Shown here: positions 10,205 through 21,225 of the stretch, piece after piece
Position numbering within the stretch: the stretch's first letter is position 1
How the letters are laid out: each line of letters starts with the position of its first letter
Source of the DNA: Piezodorus guildinii
Taxonomy: Eukaryota; Arthropoda; Insecta; Hemiptera; Pentatomidae
Length of the DNA: 64,000 bases
Reading direction: 5' to 3'
Assembly (NCBI GenBank): GCA_023052935.1
Contig: CM041298.1
Coordinates: 117,279,977 to 117,343,976 of the forward strand
Program-made: the position numbers and the translations under genes
Notes under the pieces: generated by a model
Seen by the model: only the letters and a program-made list of their open reading frames with translations
Told to the model about the DNA's origin: nothing
The model's database searches: none

Positions 10205-10520
10205 TAAAAGAGATCACCTGTCATAGATACTTGATTTCAACTGCTACGATTATTTCAGGAAGGCATGTTTTTACTTTTGCTACGCTTGAGCTGGTAGAAT
10301 GAAATTATACCTAATACTAGTAAATAAATAAAATACATTTTCTTGCCCTATATTGTAATTATAAAACCAATAATAAAATAAGAAACAATAGATTATAATG
10401 TTACAACAATATACATTTAATTAAAAAATATCTATAATCCTTTGGGTATGAATCTACGATCTAAGAGAGAGAAGGCTGTTATATAAATCTAATACACCGC
10501 GCCATTTGGACTAACTGAAT
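10205..10520. other. Unassigned AT-rich stretch
   Basis: Probably 5' flank of the minus-strand non-LTR element plus unrelated AT-rich DNA. Nothing recognised. Confidence 0.4.
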
Positions 10521-10526
10521 TTGGGA

Positions 10527-10826
10527 AATTACGAAATTGGACTTAAACTGTGGAGAACAGCAAAATTTTCTAATATCAAATGTATCCAATCCTTCCAGTC
10601 TAAAGTCCTTAGAACAATAGTCGATGCCTCATATGTTTCAAACAAAACCTTACACCATGACCTCAATATCCCATTTGTCCTTGATCTAATCCCTTCCGAA
10701 TTCACAATCTTCCATCAGAAGCTCACTCACCTTCCTAATCCCTTGGCGCACTCCCTATCTAGTTCCAAACATCCCTATAAACCTCACCGTAAGTTGAAGC
10801 GGCAGTGGCCCAGAGATCTCTTGTAA
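10527..10826 (+). pseudogene. Jockey-2 ORF2 C-terminal remnant
   Basis: Reads YEIGLKLWRTAKFSNIKCIQ and continues to RKLKRQWPRDLL with a stop at 10824-10826. It is the same C-terminal segment as at 210-523, with about one change in five residues by eye. 5'-truncated; endonuclease and RT are absent. 3' UTR sequence continues to about 10990, where it meets an RTE-3 fragment. Confidence 0.85.
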
Positions 10827-10990
10827 ATATGTCATTGGAGTGCTGGCAATGGCTGGCTTCTCCACTCATGCCCTGAGTGTATGTGGCTCTAGCGCCCTCG
10901 CTCAGCCTTCACTGACTCTCAAGACCAGTGACGCGTTTGAATGAGAGGCACTGGGATCTTCTGGCATTGTGCCTCGACATCCACTAGTGG
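10827..10990 (+). mobile_element. Jockey-2 3' UTR, truncated
   Basis: Shares TTCTCCACTCATG, GCGCCCTC.CTCAGCC and ACCAGTGACGCG with 540-660, but stops before the A-rich tail. The RTE-3 fragment begins at the junction. Confidence 0.7.
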
Positions 10991-11235
10991 ATAAACTTTA
11001 CTCGCCCATTTGAGTCTCCGCAATGCAATCAGCTCAATTATATTCACAGGATACAAGTTCCGCAATTCCGCGTTGTGCAACCTTCTAAACTCCCCATTGG
11101 CTACATCTCTCTTCGCACCAAATATTTTACGTAATACCTTATTTTCGAAAACCTTAAGCCGTTGTTCATCCTTTAAAGTAAGCGGCCACGTTTCACATCC
11201 GTAAAGAACCGTTGGAAGAATGCTGGATGAAAACT
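10990..11235 (-). pseudogene. RTE-3 C-terminal remnant
   Basis: Collinear with 16380-16620 at high similarity: both carry TTTACTCGCCCATTTGAGTC, TATTCACAGG and AAATATTTTACG blocks. On the minus strand it encodes part of LKDEQRLKVFENKVLRKIFG-type sequence, a late ORF2 region of RTE-like elements. Short and broken. Confidence 0.75.
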
Positions 11236-12000
11236 GACTAAAAAAAAATGCTATATTACAATCTTGTCGAGACTGGAAATGTCATGTTTTCACAAGCCGA
11301 TCGGATCGGGACAATGGGATTCACAAAACTTTCCTGTACTGTAGACCCTACCTCACCAGTTAAAGGTTAATAAAACTTATTTATTTCTAGTTTAAAAATG
11401 TTTATTATTGACTTCAGAATCTTTCTTTATAATAAAAAAAAAAAAAATGTTTTTATAAAATTCAAATATCTATAAGTGTTTACTTTTAACGGAGAGTTAA
11501 TGTGTGAAAGTGAAAAAAAAAGTTAAGAAAATCGCTGATTAGATCAAAGAAGGAGTCTAACTCGATTACTAACATTCGTGATATGACAAGCTACGTCTCT
11601 CTACCTGTATAAATAGCGCCAGATAGAATTCCCGATAGGGAGTAGAGCTTTTGATGAAAGAAAGTGGAGTAGCACAAGAACTGCCGTGAACTCGCCTTCA
11701 ATAATTCAGTTAGCCACGAGCGGAAATAAGCCTGGATTGGGAAGCCTTAGCGAAGGATTCTTGAGCCAGTAATTGGATCTAGTGTCCAAGCCTTGCTAAC
11801 TGCTCTGTCTCCTTGTACCTCACAACTCACCTCTCGTTTACCTTTTGGACGTTACAGAGGAATAGCTGAAATAGAACAAGATGTATCATTAGTTACAAGT
11901 ACAAGAAAAAAATAAGATAAATTGCCCATAATAAATTTCTACTAATTGAAAACCGTTTTCGCAATGCTATATTTTTTAGTTGAGAGTTTTTAGTGACAGA
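11236..12000. other. Unassigned stretch with a TATA-like motif
   Basis: No ORF. A TATAAATAG motif at about 11608-11616 is followed by about 250 bases of mixed composition ending TTTGGACGTTACA near 11856. The look is of a solo LTR, but no flanking duplication or TG...CA boundary pair could be fixed. Confidence 0.3.
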
Positions 12001-12004
12001 AGTT

Positions 12005-12115
12005 AGTTCAGGGTGCAGTCAAAAGAACACACAATTAGGATATAAACCTAATGAGCAGGTACCGACGTTTCGGCCTAAATTATAGGCCTTCTTCGGGACG
12101 TTTGAAGGAGAGCGT
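12005..12115 (-). ncRNA. Degraded hammerhead-like motif (Penelope/retrozyme relic)
   Basis: Minus reading: CCGAAGA core variant, a 6-bp stem II (GGCCTA/TAGGCC), then GAAAC directly followed by GTC. The adjoining GGGTGCAGTCA at about 12012 resembles the GGGTGGCGGTCA end of the 41575-42412 element. Inactive by core changes. Confidence 0.5.
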
Positions 12116-12216
12116 CAGAACAATGAAGCAATAATGGCGCCCAGGGTGGGGGAATTATACAGCTATATTATTGTTCTCATATATATAAAAAAAAATAAAA
12201 AAATAATAATAAACAA

Positions 12217-12700
12217 TTTTTACTGGATAGACGTTCCAACCTGCCACTTATATACAAAAAGCTTATCTACATGATTATTATAAGACCAATCTGGACTTAC
12301 GGAGTAGAACTTTGGGGCTCTACTAAACCATCAAATTCTTTCCGTATTCAATCCTTACAATCCAAAATCCTTCGAAAAATCCTCAATGCTCCTTACTTTG
12401 TCACGAATAAACTCATCTATAAAGACCGTAACATCCCATATGTTGCAGATTTGGCCTGAACCTGGTATCAATCCTTCCTTGGCAAACTCCACTCCCACTG
12501 TAACTCACTAGTTTCGATCCTTGCTTCCTCTTCTATTTCTGACAATCCTGCGAGGCGTCTGAAAAGAAAATGGCCACGAGACCTTCTAGTTTAGATTACC
12601 TAGTAGAGTGATGCCAATGGGCATATTCTCTTCGTGTTTTTTATGTATTTTTATCATTACCAGCATATTTACTTGTATTACAAAAAAAAGGTGTAAATTC
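12217..12700 (+). pseudogene. Jockey-1 ORF2 3' fragment
   Basis: Begins in the region equivalent to 28955 of the near-complete Jockey-1 element, reads IIRPIWTYGVELWGSTKPSN and SKILRKILNAPYFVTNKL, and ends with RLKRKWPRDLLV and a stop near 12593, then a short 3' UTR. A stop replaces ART in the DLA.TWYQS stretch. It retains the intact reading of the WTYGVELWG block, which is frameshifted in the long element. Confidence 0.85.
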
Positions 12701-13212
12701 CAAGCACACCAGATTGTTTTTTGTTTCAAATACAAAAAATAAAATAAGTAGATAAAACTACAGAAATCATTTTAGGAAAATATTCTTATGAATTTATAAG
12801 CGAGTTATGGAATGGGAATGGTATATAGAAGCCCACCTGGACAGAGCTTAATGATGGTATGGCAGCATGATGGATGCCATGCTTCCCCTCTATTGTGACT
12901 ACATAATAATCCACTTAACAGTTGCTGTCCCCTAAACTTACTATAGTGCTGTCACGTGCCTTAGGCGTAGTCGTGTTTTACCTTGTGTACAGTGAAAACA
13001 CTTCTATATCAAAACACATCTAGAAGAATAATATTTTCTATTTTTTAAATAATTGTTACAGAAAATAAAAATTATATTGTTATTACATTTAGACTGTAAC
13101 TACTCTAATTCATTTATAATGAAGCTAAGGCTTTCGTATCTCTCTCTTCCGCTTCAAACAAATATTGTTTTTTTGTTTTTTTCTGGTGATTTCAATTAAA
13201 ACTTCATATCAG
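12701..13212. other. Unassigned stretch
   Basis: No ORF, repeat-family match or RNA motif seen. Confidence 0.4.
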
Positions 13213-13492
13213 GAATCACCCATAGCAGGGTGGCTAGCATAACAGACTCCTATGCCAAAGGTCACGGGTTGAAACCAGCGGTTGGTGCTGGGAGTAAAAA
13301 ATGCCTTAGCTATGCCGTCCTTCGGTGGGAACGTTAAAAGATAGTCCCGAGCCTGTGCGATGTCAGATACTGGTTAAAGATCCCTATCCTAATAACACCT
13401 GGATAGGCAAAATTTTGGACTCTCACTGTAGCATCATCCGATTAGCCACTGTAGCATAAAGTGACGTTAAGTAAATAAACAAACAAACAAAA
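13213..13492 (+). repeat. SINE-B copy
   Basis: Begins ATCACCCATAGC with box A-like GGTGGCTAGCATAAC and box B-like GGTCACGGGTTGAAACC, then the family body (TCCTTCGGTGGGAACGTTAA, CCGAGCCTGTGCGATGTCAG) and a tail AAATAAACAAACAAACAAA. Confidence 0.85.
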
Positions 13493-14344
13493 TTTCAGGT
13501 TCTTCTAAATATTTTCCATCGTTCATATATGATCCATTCTGATCTATTACAAGTAGCCGTATTTCATTAAAATTTTTGGAAATTGGTCATCATCAACAGT
13601 TGACACCCTGAAGAAATGGTCCGAAGAACGCAGGGTAGAGTTTAGTAGAAAAATGAAAGAACACTGGGCCAACACAAAAACCTTGTGGTATCGACAGGAA
13701 AGCAACCACCCAACAGGCCAGAAGTGGAAGACAACAGATGTGAACACATGCACCGCGATCATTAGATGGCCCAAACGAATGAAAATAAATAAGCCTTTAC
13801 AACAAGGCAGTTTAAAAATAAATTGAAGATCTTACAATTTGAGGAGGCAAAAGCTATTGGAATATGAGGGAGATAGTATTTCTCTGTCGGTTTTATGGGT
13901 AATGATTACGGCGGTTAGGATGTCGGGGCTGTCAAAATCATAATTATACTCGGGGGTATAGCAAGTTCAGATAATTCTGTGTAAAATGGATCGGTGTGTG
14001 TGTGTGTGTCTTTATAAATATATATAAATAGCAAATAAAAAAAATAGATTTATTTATTTCCATTCAACATTAATATCAAACGAGGCAGAATGTATTTTGT
14101 TAATGATACTTCAAAAAAGTTTCTATACACTTTCAATATTAATCCTATTTGTTGTACTAAGATTGTATTTCCAGTTCCATCTGTATAAATCTTATCTCTA
14201 TATTCATCTCATAGTTTCACTCTTAGCTTAACTTGTGTCCGGTAAACTGATTTATTTTTAGTATGCGTGTCTTTAGTTATTTAAGAGAGCTTATGGCTTA
14301 TCTCTAAGAAAAATTTCTCATCTGTTTAAAAAGTCACATGCTAT
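13493..14344. other. Unassigned stretch
   Basis: Includes a short GT run near 13994-14008. The minus-strand 75-codon ORF at 13547-13774 has no recognisable domain. Confidence 0.4.
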
Positions 14345-14720
14345 TGTTACTACTTCTGAGGGTTAACATTTCTGGAAGATACTACACGTGCTGGAAGACC
14401 TAGGAAACTGGAGAATCACTACAGGCGGGTCATCCTTGCTGAAGTCCATTCGAATCCTCACACTACCGCAATCTTAAACCATCACGATAAATAAGGACTA
14501 TGGAATTCAATTCCACCCAAAAACCGTCGGAAATATTTTAAGAAGGGAAGGATACAGTGGTCGAGTCGCAAGAAGAAAGCCCTTCTTCAGTAATTAAAGC
14601 CGAAAGAAGCTGCTACAATTTCCCGGAGTTTGTAAATAAACATAACAGTTTCTGGTAAAGGGTCATATTCTCTGACGAATTATGATTTAATATTTTTGGG
14701 CCAGATGGAAAGTCAAAAGT
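14345..14720 (+). pseudogene. Tc1-like transposase remnant
   Basis: Across two or more frames one reads, in order, TRAGRPRKLENHYRRVI (after an AT-hook-like GRPR), VHSNPHTTA, HPKTVGNILRREGYSGR, ARRKPFFS, KAERSCYNFPEF, and IFSDE followed by FNIFGPDGKSKV. This is the order of the second helix-turn-helix and the first catalytic Asp region (FSDE) of Tc1/mariner transposases. Stops and frameshifts interrupt it, and the second and third catalytic Asp/Glu regions are missing. No terminal inverted repeats were found around it. Confidence 0.75.
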
Positions 14721-14814
14721 TGCAAATTTCTAATTGCATTAACCAATGATATTTGGTTGTTTGTTGTTTGTTGTTTGTTGTATGGAAACTTTTTTGAGTG
14801 AGTATATACAAATA

Positions 14815-15705
14815 CTAGCTGACTCGGCAAACGTTGTTTTGGCATATCAATTATTTCGAGGAAATTTCTAGGGTGGAAAAAAAAAATGATTGTAAGTGTG
14901 TAAGGATGTGGTATATGAGTGAAAGAGGCATGGAGTGCTGTGAACGATGAGGCAATATAGAAATAACAAAACACCAAACATTAATTTTTTAATTTATTAT
15001 AATTTATTCCTTAAAATTATATATATATATATATAATTAATTAATTACGACCGAAACACTAACAAACAACATCAATCTCTTAATGCTATAGCGTATAAAA
15101 TATTTTATGTTAGCCCATCTTTAGCTAACACAAACTGGATAGTTTATCCACTTGAGAGTATGCCACGTATAATTGTCCATTTGAAAACATGAGTTACACT
15201 GAGATAGTAAAATGATAATTGTAAAGGTTACTTCTACTTTTGATGCATAAATAATAATAATGGCCGAAAACTGTGGAGGGAGTGAGAGAAGGCTTATTGT
15301 CTGAGAGAAAGAGGAGACCGGCTTCGGTCCCATCCCTACTTCATGCTGTTTGCTGGCTGAGGTGTGGCACCGGTAGACCTCTGGCGGGGGTAACTTACCA
15401 AGTGATAATTCATCAGTTATCGAGCGCAATGAAAAATTATTAAAATACTAAAATGACTATTAGAAAATAAGGGTTGGTGACAGAAGAGTTAAATTTTAGG
15501 GTTGGGTGTACTTTTTAATGAAATATTATAAAAGAAAAAAAATTGTCCAAAAAATGTCAGGGGTGGACAACCCTTATCACTTAGGGACATGAAAAATAGA
15601 TAGTAGAAGATTCTCAGACCTATTTAATATGCATATAAAATTTCATAAAAATCGACATAGCCTTTTCGGAGGAGAATGGTTACTAAATTGTGACACAAGA
15701 ATTTC
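14815..15705 (-). mobile_element. Helitron, non-autonomous, minus orientation
   Basis: The 3' end is at 14815-14818 (CTAG on both strands, next base T on the minus strand). It is preceded on the minus strand by AACGTTTGCCGAGTCAG, a common insect Helitron terminus. At the other end the minus strand carries GAAATTCTTGTGTCACAATT, CTCCTCCGAAAAGGCTATG and GTCTGAGAATCTTC, a conserved 5' block known from insect Helitrons. The exact 5' TC end is buried in an AT microsatellite. No Rep/helicase ORF; the 102-codon ORF inside is not recognised. Confidence 0.7.

Positions 15706-15762
<57 letters not shown>
15704..15762. repeat. AT microsatellite
   Basis: Uninterrupted AT dinucleotides at the 5' end of the minus-strand Helitron. 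Confidence 0.95.
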
Positions 15763-15768
<6 letters not shown>

Positions 15769-16190
15769 AATGTTTTTATTAATCTCGCTCTCTGAAAACC
15801 GAGGCATAAGGTTTGATAGCGAGACCAGTAAAGGGATGAAATAAAATATGAAAGGGAAAAATTAAAGGATAGACTTTAGAAAAATAAAAGAGAGGCGGAG
15901 ATAGGAGAATAAATATCGCGGAGTTGTAATATTTCATAAAAGGAGGGGGGTTTGGGTTTAATCTGACTGGAACCATCTGACTAATGGAGATCCCGTTTCA
16001 TCCCATCCTCTTTGTCTATCGGCATCTTTATGGGGGTCGTGTGTGACGCTACAGTCCTCGGTTATCTTTTGATTTCACAGTCCTTGAGGCCTGAATAAAT
16101 ATAAATATCTTCACATTTTCTATTTATTTTACTCTAAAAATATAATATATTTTCATTTTTATAACATACGATTTGTCCAGTAATTATAAT
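15763..16190. other. Unassigned stretch
   Basis: Purine-rich at 15840-15950, then mixed. No ORF with a recognisable domain. Confidence 0.4.
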
Positions 16191-16790
16191 ATGCTTACCG
16201 AACCCGAAGATTCGAAGCCGATACCACCAAACCCCGCCTGCACAGACTCGTCCAATGTTCACCGTTCAAGCCTAAGCCCCCGAGATCAGTCATAACGCAA
16301 TCCTCCCATCGACGTTTCGGACGCCTACCAGTCGGATCAGCTAATACCAACTTTCTCGGAATCCGATCCTCACCGAGCCCAACAACTTTACTCGCCCATT
16401 TGAGTCTCCGCGATCCTACAAACGCAATTATATTCACAGGGTACAAGCTCCGCAATTCAGCGATGTGCAATCTTCTAAAGTCCTCAGTGGCCTCATCTTT
16501 CTTCGGACCAAATATTTTACGCAGTACCTTATTTTCGAAAACCTTAAGCTGTTGTTAATCCTTCAAAGTAAGCGGCCACGTTTCATATCCGTTAAGAACC
16601 GTCGGAAGAATAATAATTTTATAAATTCTAACCTTTAAGTTTTTAGACAGGAGGCGCGAGCTAAGTAATTTAGCATCTGAATAATAACACGCATTCCATA
16701 CCATTAACCGGAACTTTATTTCTTCCTGGATGTCATTTTTTTTTGTTATCATTGAACCTAAATACTTGAATTTCTCTACGTGTTCAAAAG
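16191..16790 (-). pseudogene. RTE-3 ORF2 C-terminal remnant
   Basis: Minus strand: MITKKNDIQEEIKFRL, ACYYSDAKLLSSRLLSKNLK, VRIYKIIILPTVLNGYETW (16752-16555), then LHIAELRSLYPVNIIAFVG, SRRLKWASKVVGLGEDRIPR and RRWEDCV (16470-16195). This is the region after the RT domain in RTE-like elements. A frameshift separates the two parts. No RT catalytic core remains. It is 5'-truncated, ending near 16790. Relatives at 10990-11235 (minus) and 21895-22443 (plus). Confidence 0.85.
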
Positions 16791-16844
16791 TATATCAATA
16801 TCACCAAGATCGCCACCAATTCTGCTACTAATCATATGGATGGA

Positions 16845-17090
16845 GAGCCACGGGCTGATTGGCTAGCGCGTTGCTCTCTCACGCTAAGGTTTAAGTTCGG
16901 ATCCCAGTCCCTGCGGGGCTTTTATAAGGATGTAATTAAATTGGGACTCACTCACAGCCTCTTGCCCGTCAGCCAATTGGTGGCCACTCGCAAAAATAGG
17001 CGTAGGAAGTGATGACCCTACCCTATGAAATTTCATCGAGCATCGTGAGTATATTCTTCCAGGAGATTACATCACGCGGCCAAGTTTTAA
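16845..17090 (+). repeat. SINE-C copy
   Basis: Starts GAGAGCCACGGGCTGATTGG, has GGCTAGCGCGTTGC (box A side) and AAGTTCGGATCCCAGT (box B side), and the family body GTGGCCACTC, TAGGCGTAGG and GATTACATCACGCGGCCAAG. More diverged than the copy at 5872-6163. Confidence 0.8.
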
Positions 17091-17654
17091 AAAATATTAA
17101 TTCATTTATTAATTAGAAGAAACGGATTTATTTTATTAGTTATTCGAGCTCTGCGCATCTTAAAACATAAGCCCTCATATTTTGGAGGGAATTGTTTTAT
17201 TTTGGTCAATTACAAATATTCATTATTGAAAATAATACACCAAAAGTATTTATATTAGACTACCTTTTTTTTTCTTTCGATTTTCATTCAAATAACACTT
17301 TCTGCTTCCAGAACATTTTACATTTTTCTCCATTATGAGTAATAACCGAGTTATCAGGAAATCACATCACAGTTGTGGCTTGACCATATGCGATTTTTTT
17401 CTTCTTTGTTCATCGGGTTGTCTTAATCTCGAAAATCTTTTCGATTTTTCTCCATCTTCAATAAGTACCAATTTTTGGTGGAATTACATTTATAATAATT
17501 TGTGACTTAATCAACAGATTCAATTTTTTTCCCTTTGCTTATCGGGTTTAACTAATTCTAAAACTCTATACATATTTTTCTGTATCTTTAAAAAAACTAT
17601 GTTATGGACTTATTTATAGGTAAAATTTAACTTTTTTTTTATTTATTTTTTGTT
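17091..17654. other. Unassigned AT-rich stretch
   Basis: Nothing recognised; T-rich and low complexity in parts. Confidence 0.4.
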
Positions 17655-17795
17655 ACTAGGGTTCATTATTAGGCGTAGGGAGTCATGAACCTACACTACA
17701 AAATCAGCGAGAAACGTGATTATAATCTCCCAGGAGTTTACGCCGCGAGGCCAAGGGCCTATACAGCCTGTCGCGCCACTGAAAAAAACTAGGGT
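17655..17795 (+). repeat. SINE-C, 5'-truncated
   Basis: Only the 3' body is present: ATTAGGCGTAGGGAGTCATG, AATCTCCCAGGAGTTTACGC and CTGTCGCGCCACTGAAAAAA. The tRNA-like head is missing. Confidence 0.8.
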
Positions 17796-18372
17796 AAATT
17801 ATTGAAAATAATAAACAAGAAGTTTCGATGAAAACATATGTTTTAGATTCAATAAAATAACAATATAAAATTTGTTTGTTTGTTTATTTATTTAACGTCA
17901 CTTTATGCTACTATGGCTAATCGGAGGATGCTACAGTGGGAGTCCTAAATTTTGCCTATCCAGGTTATATGTATTAGGATAGGGATCTTTAACGAGTACC
18001 TGACATCGCCCAGGCTCGGGACCACCTTTTAACGTCCGTAACTAAGGATTTTTTACTCCTATTAAAAAATCCTAGGACCACCTGCGGGTTTGAACCCGTG
18101 ACCTTTAGCATGGGAGGCTGTTACGCTAGCCACCCAGCTACAAGTGATCCCTAATAAAATTTGTATGTACAACGAATTCGCAGACGTTTTATCCCTATTA
18201 CTTTCTACAACTTTGTATATAATATATTTTTTTAATATCTACAGCTTTCGAATGGTATATTATGAATCTATATTGCTACTCATATGTTCAGAAAATAAAT
18301 TTGCAAAATAAAATTTCGTTATTTCTCCTCGAGTTAGTTCTCAAATTCAATAAACTTCTTCTATATTAAGCC

Positions 18373-18403
<31 letters not shown>

Positions 18404-18745
18404 CAATGCCAATAAAATGATTTAATTAGTTTTTCGAAATCTTTAAAATTAAACATATTTCAGTGGAAGAAATAAATCGGCAAGACTTGACCTCTTAGAC
18501 TATTTCTGTCAGAATAAAAACTACATAATATTAAAGTTCTTAAATTGTTTTCATCTATATAGCGAGTTTAATCCGAATCGCGTAGGGCCGTTTATTGAAA
18601 ACTTGTCAAAAAGTGCAAAATGCATAATCTGAAGTAATCCTTTTGGTCAGCTGATTTTGGAGGAAAAGTTTGTGCAACATTTCAAGAGTATAGCTATAGT
18701 GTAGTTAATTATAAAATTACAGGTTCTTGTGACTTTTCGTACGAA
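17796..18745 (+). mobile_element. TH repeat, old copy split by SINE-B
   Basis: TH body recognised on both sides of the SINE-B at 17876-18153: AAACATATGTTTTAGATT before it; ATCTACAGCTTTCGAATGGT, ATAGCGAGTTTAATCCGAAT and AAAAAGTGCAAAATGCATAA after it. The canonical head and hairpin tail are lost. A 34-base T run interrupts at about 18369-18402. Confidence 0.75.
17876..18153 (-). repeat. SINE-B with target-site duplication
   Basis: Minus-strand SINE-B inserted into a TH repeat. 11-bp direct duplication ATAAAATTTGT at 17865-17875 and 18154-18164. Box-B-like GGGTTTGAACCCGTGACC lies at about 18088-18105. Confidence 0.9.
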
Positions 18746-18946
18746 TATATATATATATATATATATATGTTTAATATTACTTATCCTTAATTATTGAATC
18801 AAAACAAGTACTAATTTAAATGCACTTCATTAACCTACATCAAACATCACAACATATTTGATCCACACTGGTTCCAACAACTACTCACAATCTGATCTTA
18901 TTAAACACTTAAAAATTTGTATTCTAATTAGTAGCCACACATATAT

Positions 18947-18948
<2 letters not shown>
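18746..18948. other. AT microsatellite and unassigned DNA
   Basis: Short AT repeat (18746-18768) then unassigned sequence up to the next AT tract. Confidence 0.5.

Positions 18949-19012
<64 letters not shown>
18949..19012. repeat. AT microsatellite
   Basis: About 60 bases of uninterrupted AT dinucleotides at the left border of repeat R1. Confidence 0.95.
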
Positions 19013-19015
<3 letters not shown>

Positions 19016-19543
19016 CTATGTTTTAGACCGGCTGCTTTTCTAAGGCAGCGTTACCTTCAAGAACTAGCTTACTGAATATATTAAATCTGTATATAAACTA
19101 TATTTAATGATACTATTTGATTTCCTTTCCAAAGGTATCGTTTTCACCAATCCAAGAGGTGGCATGCAGGGTAAGATTAAAGTAAACAAGATTCAATTAA
19201 TACGTTATTATAATTATTAACTTACACATATAAATTACATTAATACATTGCCTAGAACTTTGATTGAGAATACTGAGGGACATTTTCACTACTACCTTTT
19301 GGTGCTATTATTCTTATATTTTCCCCTCTCTTATATTCTTGTTGGCCGCTGCTTAGGGAAACTACCAGGGGTCTATGGTAGCGCTGGGGGCCCATACCGA
19401 CGGGAAATCTAGGGGGCTAGCTAGGTAAAACACCTTTTGAACTTTTGCCGCCCTAAGCTTATAAAGGCATATCAATATATATTTAATTAATATAAATGTT
19501 ATCCAATGATGAATTTACAACCCGTCAGTATTCTCAATACATT

Positions 19544-19545
<2 letters not shown>
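19013..19545 (+). repeat. Repeat R1, copy 1
   Basis: Begins TTGCTATGTTTTAGACCGGC with an inverted pair CTGC...GGCAG (19030-19049). It shares with 54455-55925 the blocks TTTCCAAAGGTATCG, GTGGCATGCAG.GTAAGATTAA, AATACTGAGGGACAT, GGGAAACTACCAGGGGTCT and ACACCTTTTGAACTTT. A third, short copy is at 56305-56381. No ORF and no terminal repeats recognised; family unknown. Confidence 0.75.
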
Positions 19546-19586
<41 letters not shown>

Positions 19587-19607
19587 ATATATATATTGTA
19601 ATATATA
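19546..19607. repeat. AT microsatellite
   Basis: Interrupted AT/TA dinucleotides that fold back on themselves (TATATTGTAATATA flanks). Confidence 0.85.
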
Positions 19608-20071
19608 TTTATGCAATAAATTTATATTCATGATTTGTCTGTTGATATGAATGAATGATATGAATAAGCTTTATTGCAATAAAGGCTTTATTCATTCATG
19701 ATTTGTCTGTTTAACGTGCTCCTATTCAACACCTTCACACAGTTTTGTCCTAGTCATTAGATCAAATTTATTTATTAGAAACGGAGTTACTTGATTTTTG
19801 AAATTCGATCTTCTATTACGATCATATCAGATTCGAATAACATATGCTCGTCTAATGTACCCATGCAGATAGCTTTATCTTTATCCGACTAATGGTATAT
19901 TGCGATAATGGACCAACTCTAATTGCTTATCCTTTAGACTGATTAACTCAAATTCAATTAGGAAAATGGACCAGAAATTTTAGTTAATACTTTACAAATT
20001 TAGTTTACTATAAATGGCTATTATTATTTATATAATAGCAGCACGTTTTACGGTCAGGGGTGGTTAACCTA
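19608..20071. other. Unassigned, with a small palindrome
   Basis: CATGATTTGTCTGTT occurs twice (about 19630 and 19697) around a palindrome centred on TTTATTGCAATAAA near 19675. Otherwise nothing recognised. Confidence 0.5.
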
Positions 20072-20226
20072 TGTTGAGAGATAAAAAAACACTAATCCGG
20101 TCGACTGAGAGGGTAAAATTGAATCAGAAAACATTTTAATAATGAACTTAAGACAACGTAGTTAGCGTTATTTTAATATGGGCAGTTGCTAGCAACATTT
20201 ACTAAAATAAATTAGTGTAAAGATTG
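20072..20226 (+). repeat. Repeat X fragment
   Basis: Matches 32116-32190 (TGAGAGGGTA.AAT, AGAAAACATTTTAATAAT, GTTAGCG.TATTTTAAT). Positions 20165-20226 are also nearly identical to 42577-42640. Family unknown. Confidence 0.65.
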
Positions 20227-21225
20227 AAAATCTGGTGCAGGCAACACACGACTTTCACTTACCTCCGTTGTTAAAATCCATACAGAATTATCAAATACAG
20301 CCAGAGATAAAACTGATTGAAACTAATAAAGAATTAATTAAATTGAATTTATATAAAAACATGTATTTAAAAAAAAAAATCTATTATATTATTATCTAAA
20401 ATAATAATCAGTTAGTTTCATCCGCTTTTCTTCAATCTTTATTAACTTTTACAAGCTTGTGGGTGAGATAATATTTATTTCTTAAATCTTTAGCTTTCCA
20501 ACGGTATACTACTCATCTATGTTACTGTTATTAGGTATAAAAACGAAAAATTGCGTTTAAAAAATATTTTGGAGTTTTCTCCTTTAGTTAGAGATCGAAT
20601 TCATTCAACTTTTTTATAATTACGTTGATACCAATATTACATTGTTGTTGTTTTTAGTATCTACAAAATTAAAGGTAGTTTAGAGGAAACAATTTAAAAT
20701 ATCGGCATTTAAGCACTGTCAGACTATTTCAATCATGAAATATATATATATCAACAATGAAACCTACACCATATTAAAGGCTATCAAAATTTACATCGAC
20801 ATATATAGTTTAATTAAAATCGTTATAGCTGTTTTGTTTTTGTTTTTGAGAAAATTGTATAATGCTCCAAAATGTATGAATAAAGTAGATCCTCCAGTCA
20901 GCTGATTTTGATAAAAAAAATGTATGTAACATCTCGGGCGTGTAGTAGTCTTGAGTATGAAATTTAAGTTTCATTGTACTTTTAGTTTTCCCCTGGAAGT
21001 TACCGCACACAGACAGCAGACACGCGCCACACACACACACAGACCTTTTTGCGGGACTTGGTTATTTGGACTCAGAGAAACTGGAATTCGAAAATTTTAA
21101 AGATCGCAATACTTTCCGCATTACTTTGGGATATATGGAAATATATAGTAAGTATAAGTAAGTAGGTGGGAAATATATAAGTAAGTTGGTATATATGGAA
21201 TATATAGGTAAGTGAAAGTAAAAAA
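20227..21225 (+). mobile_element. TH repeat, full length (copy E)
   Basis: Head AAAATCTGGTGCAGGCAACA; CA-rich tract at 21004-21041; tail hairpin region expanded to several TATATGGAAATATATAGTAAG-like units (21118-21210), ending GTAAGTGAAAGTAAAAA. The next TH copy begins immediately, sharing the AAAAA at 21221-21225. Confidence 0.9.

Noticed and set aside
15121..15429. 102-codon minus-strand ORF inside the Helitron
   Set aside because: No domain and no Rep/helicase motif; likely fortuitous.
15629..15844. ORF with a run of Ile-Tyr codons
   Set aside because: It is a translation of an AT microsatellite. The same applies to 18858-19043.
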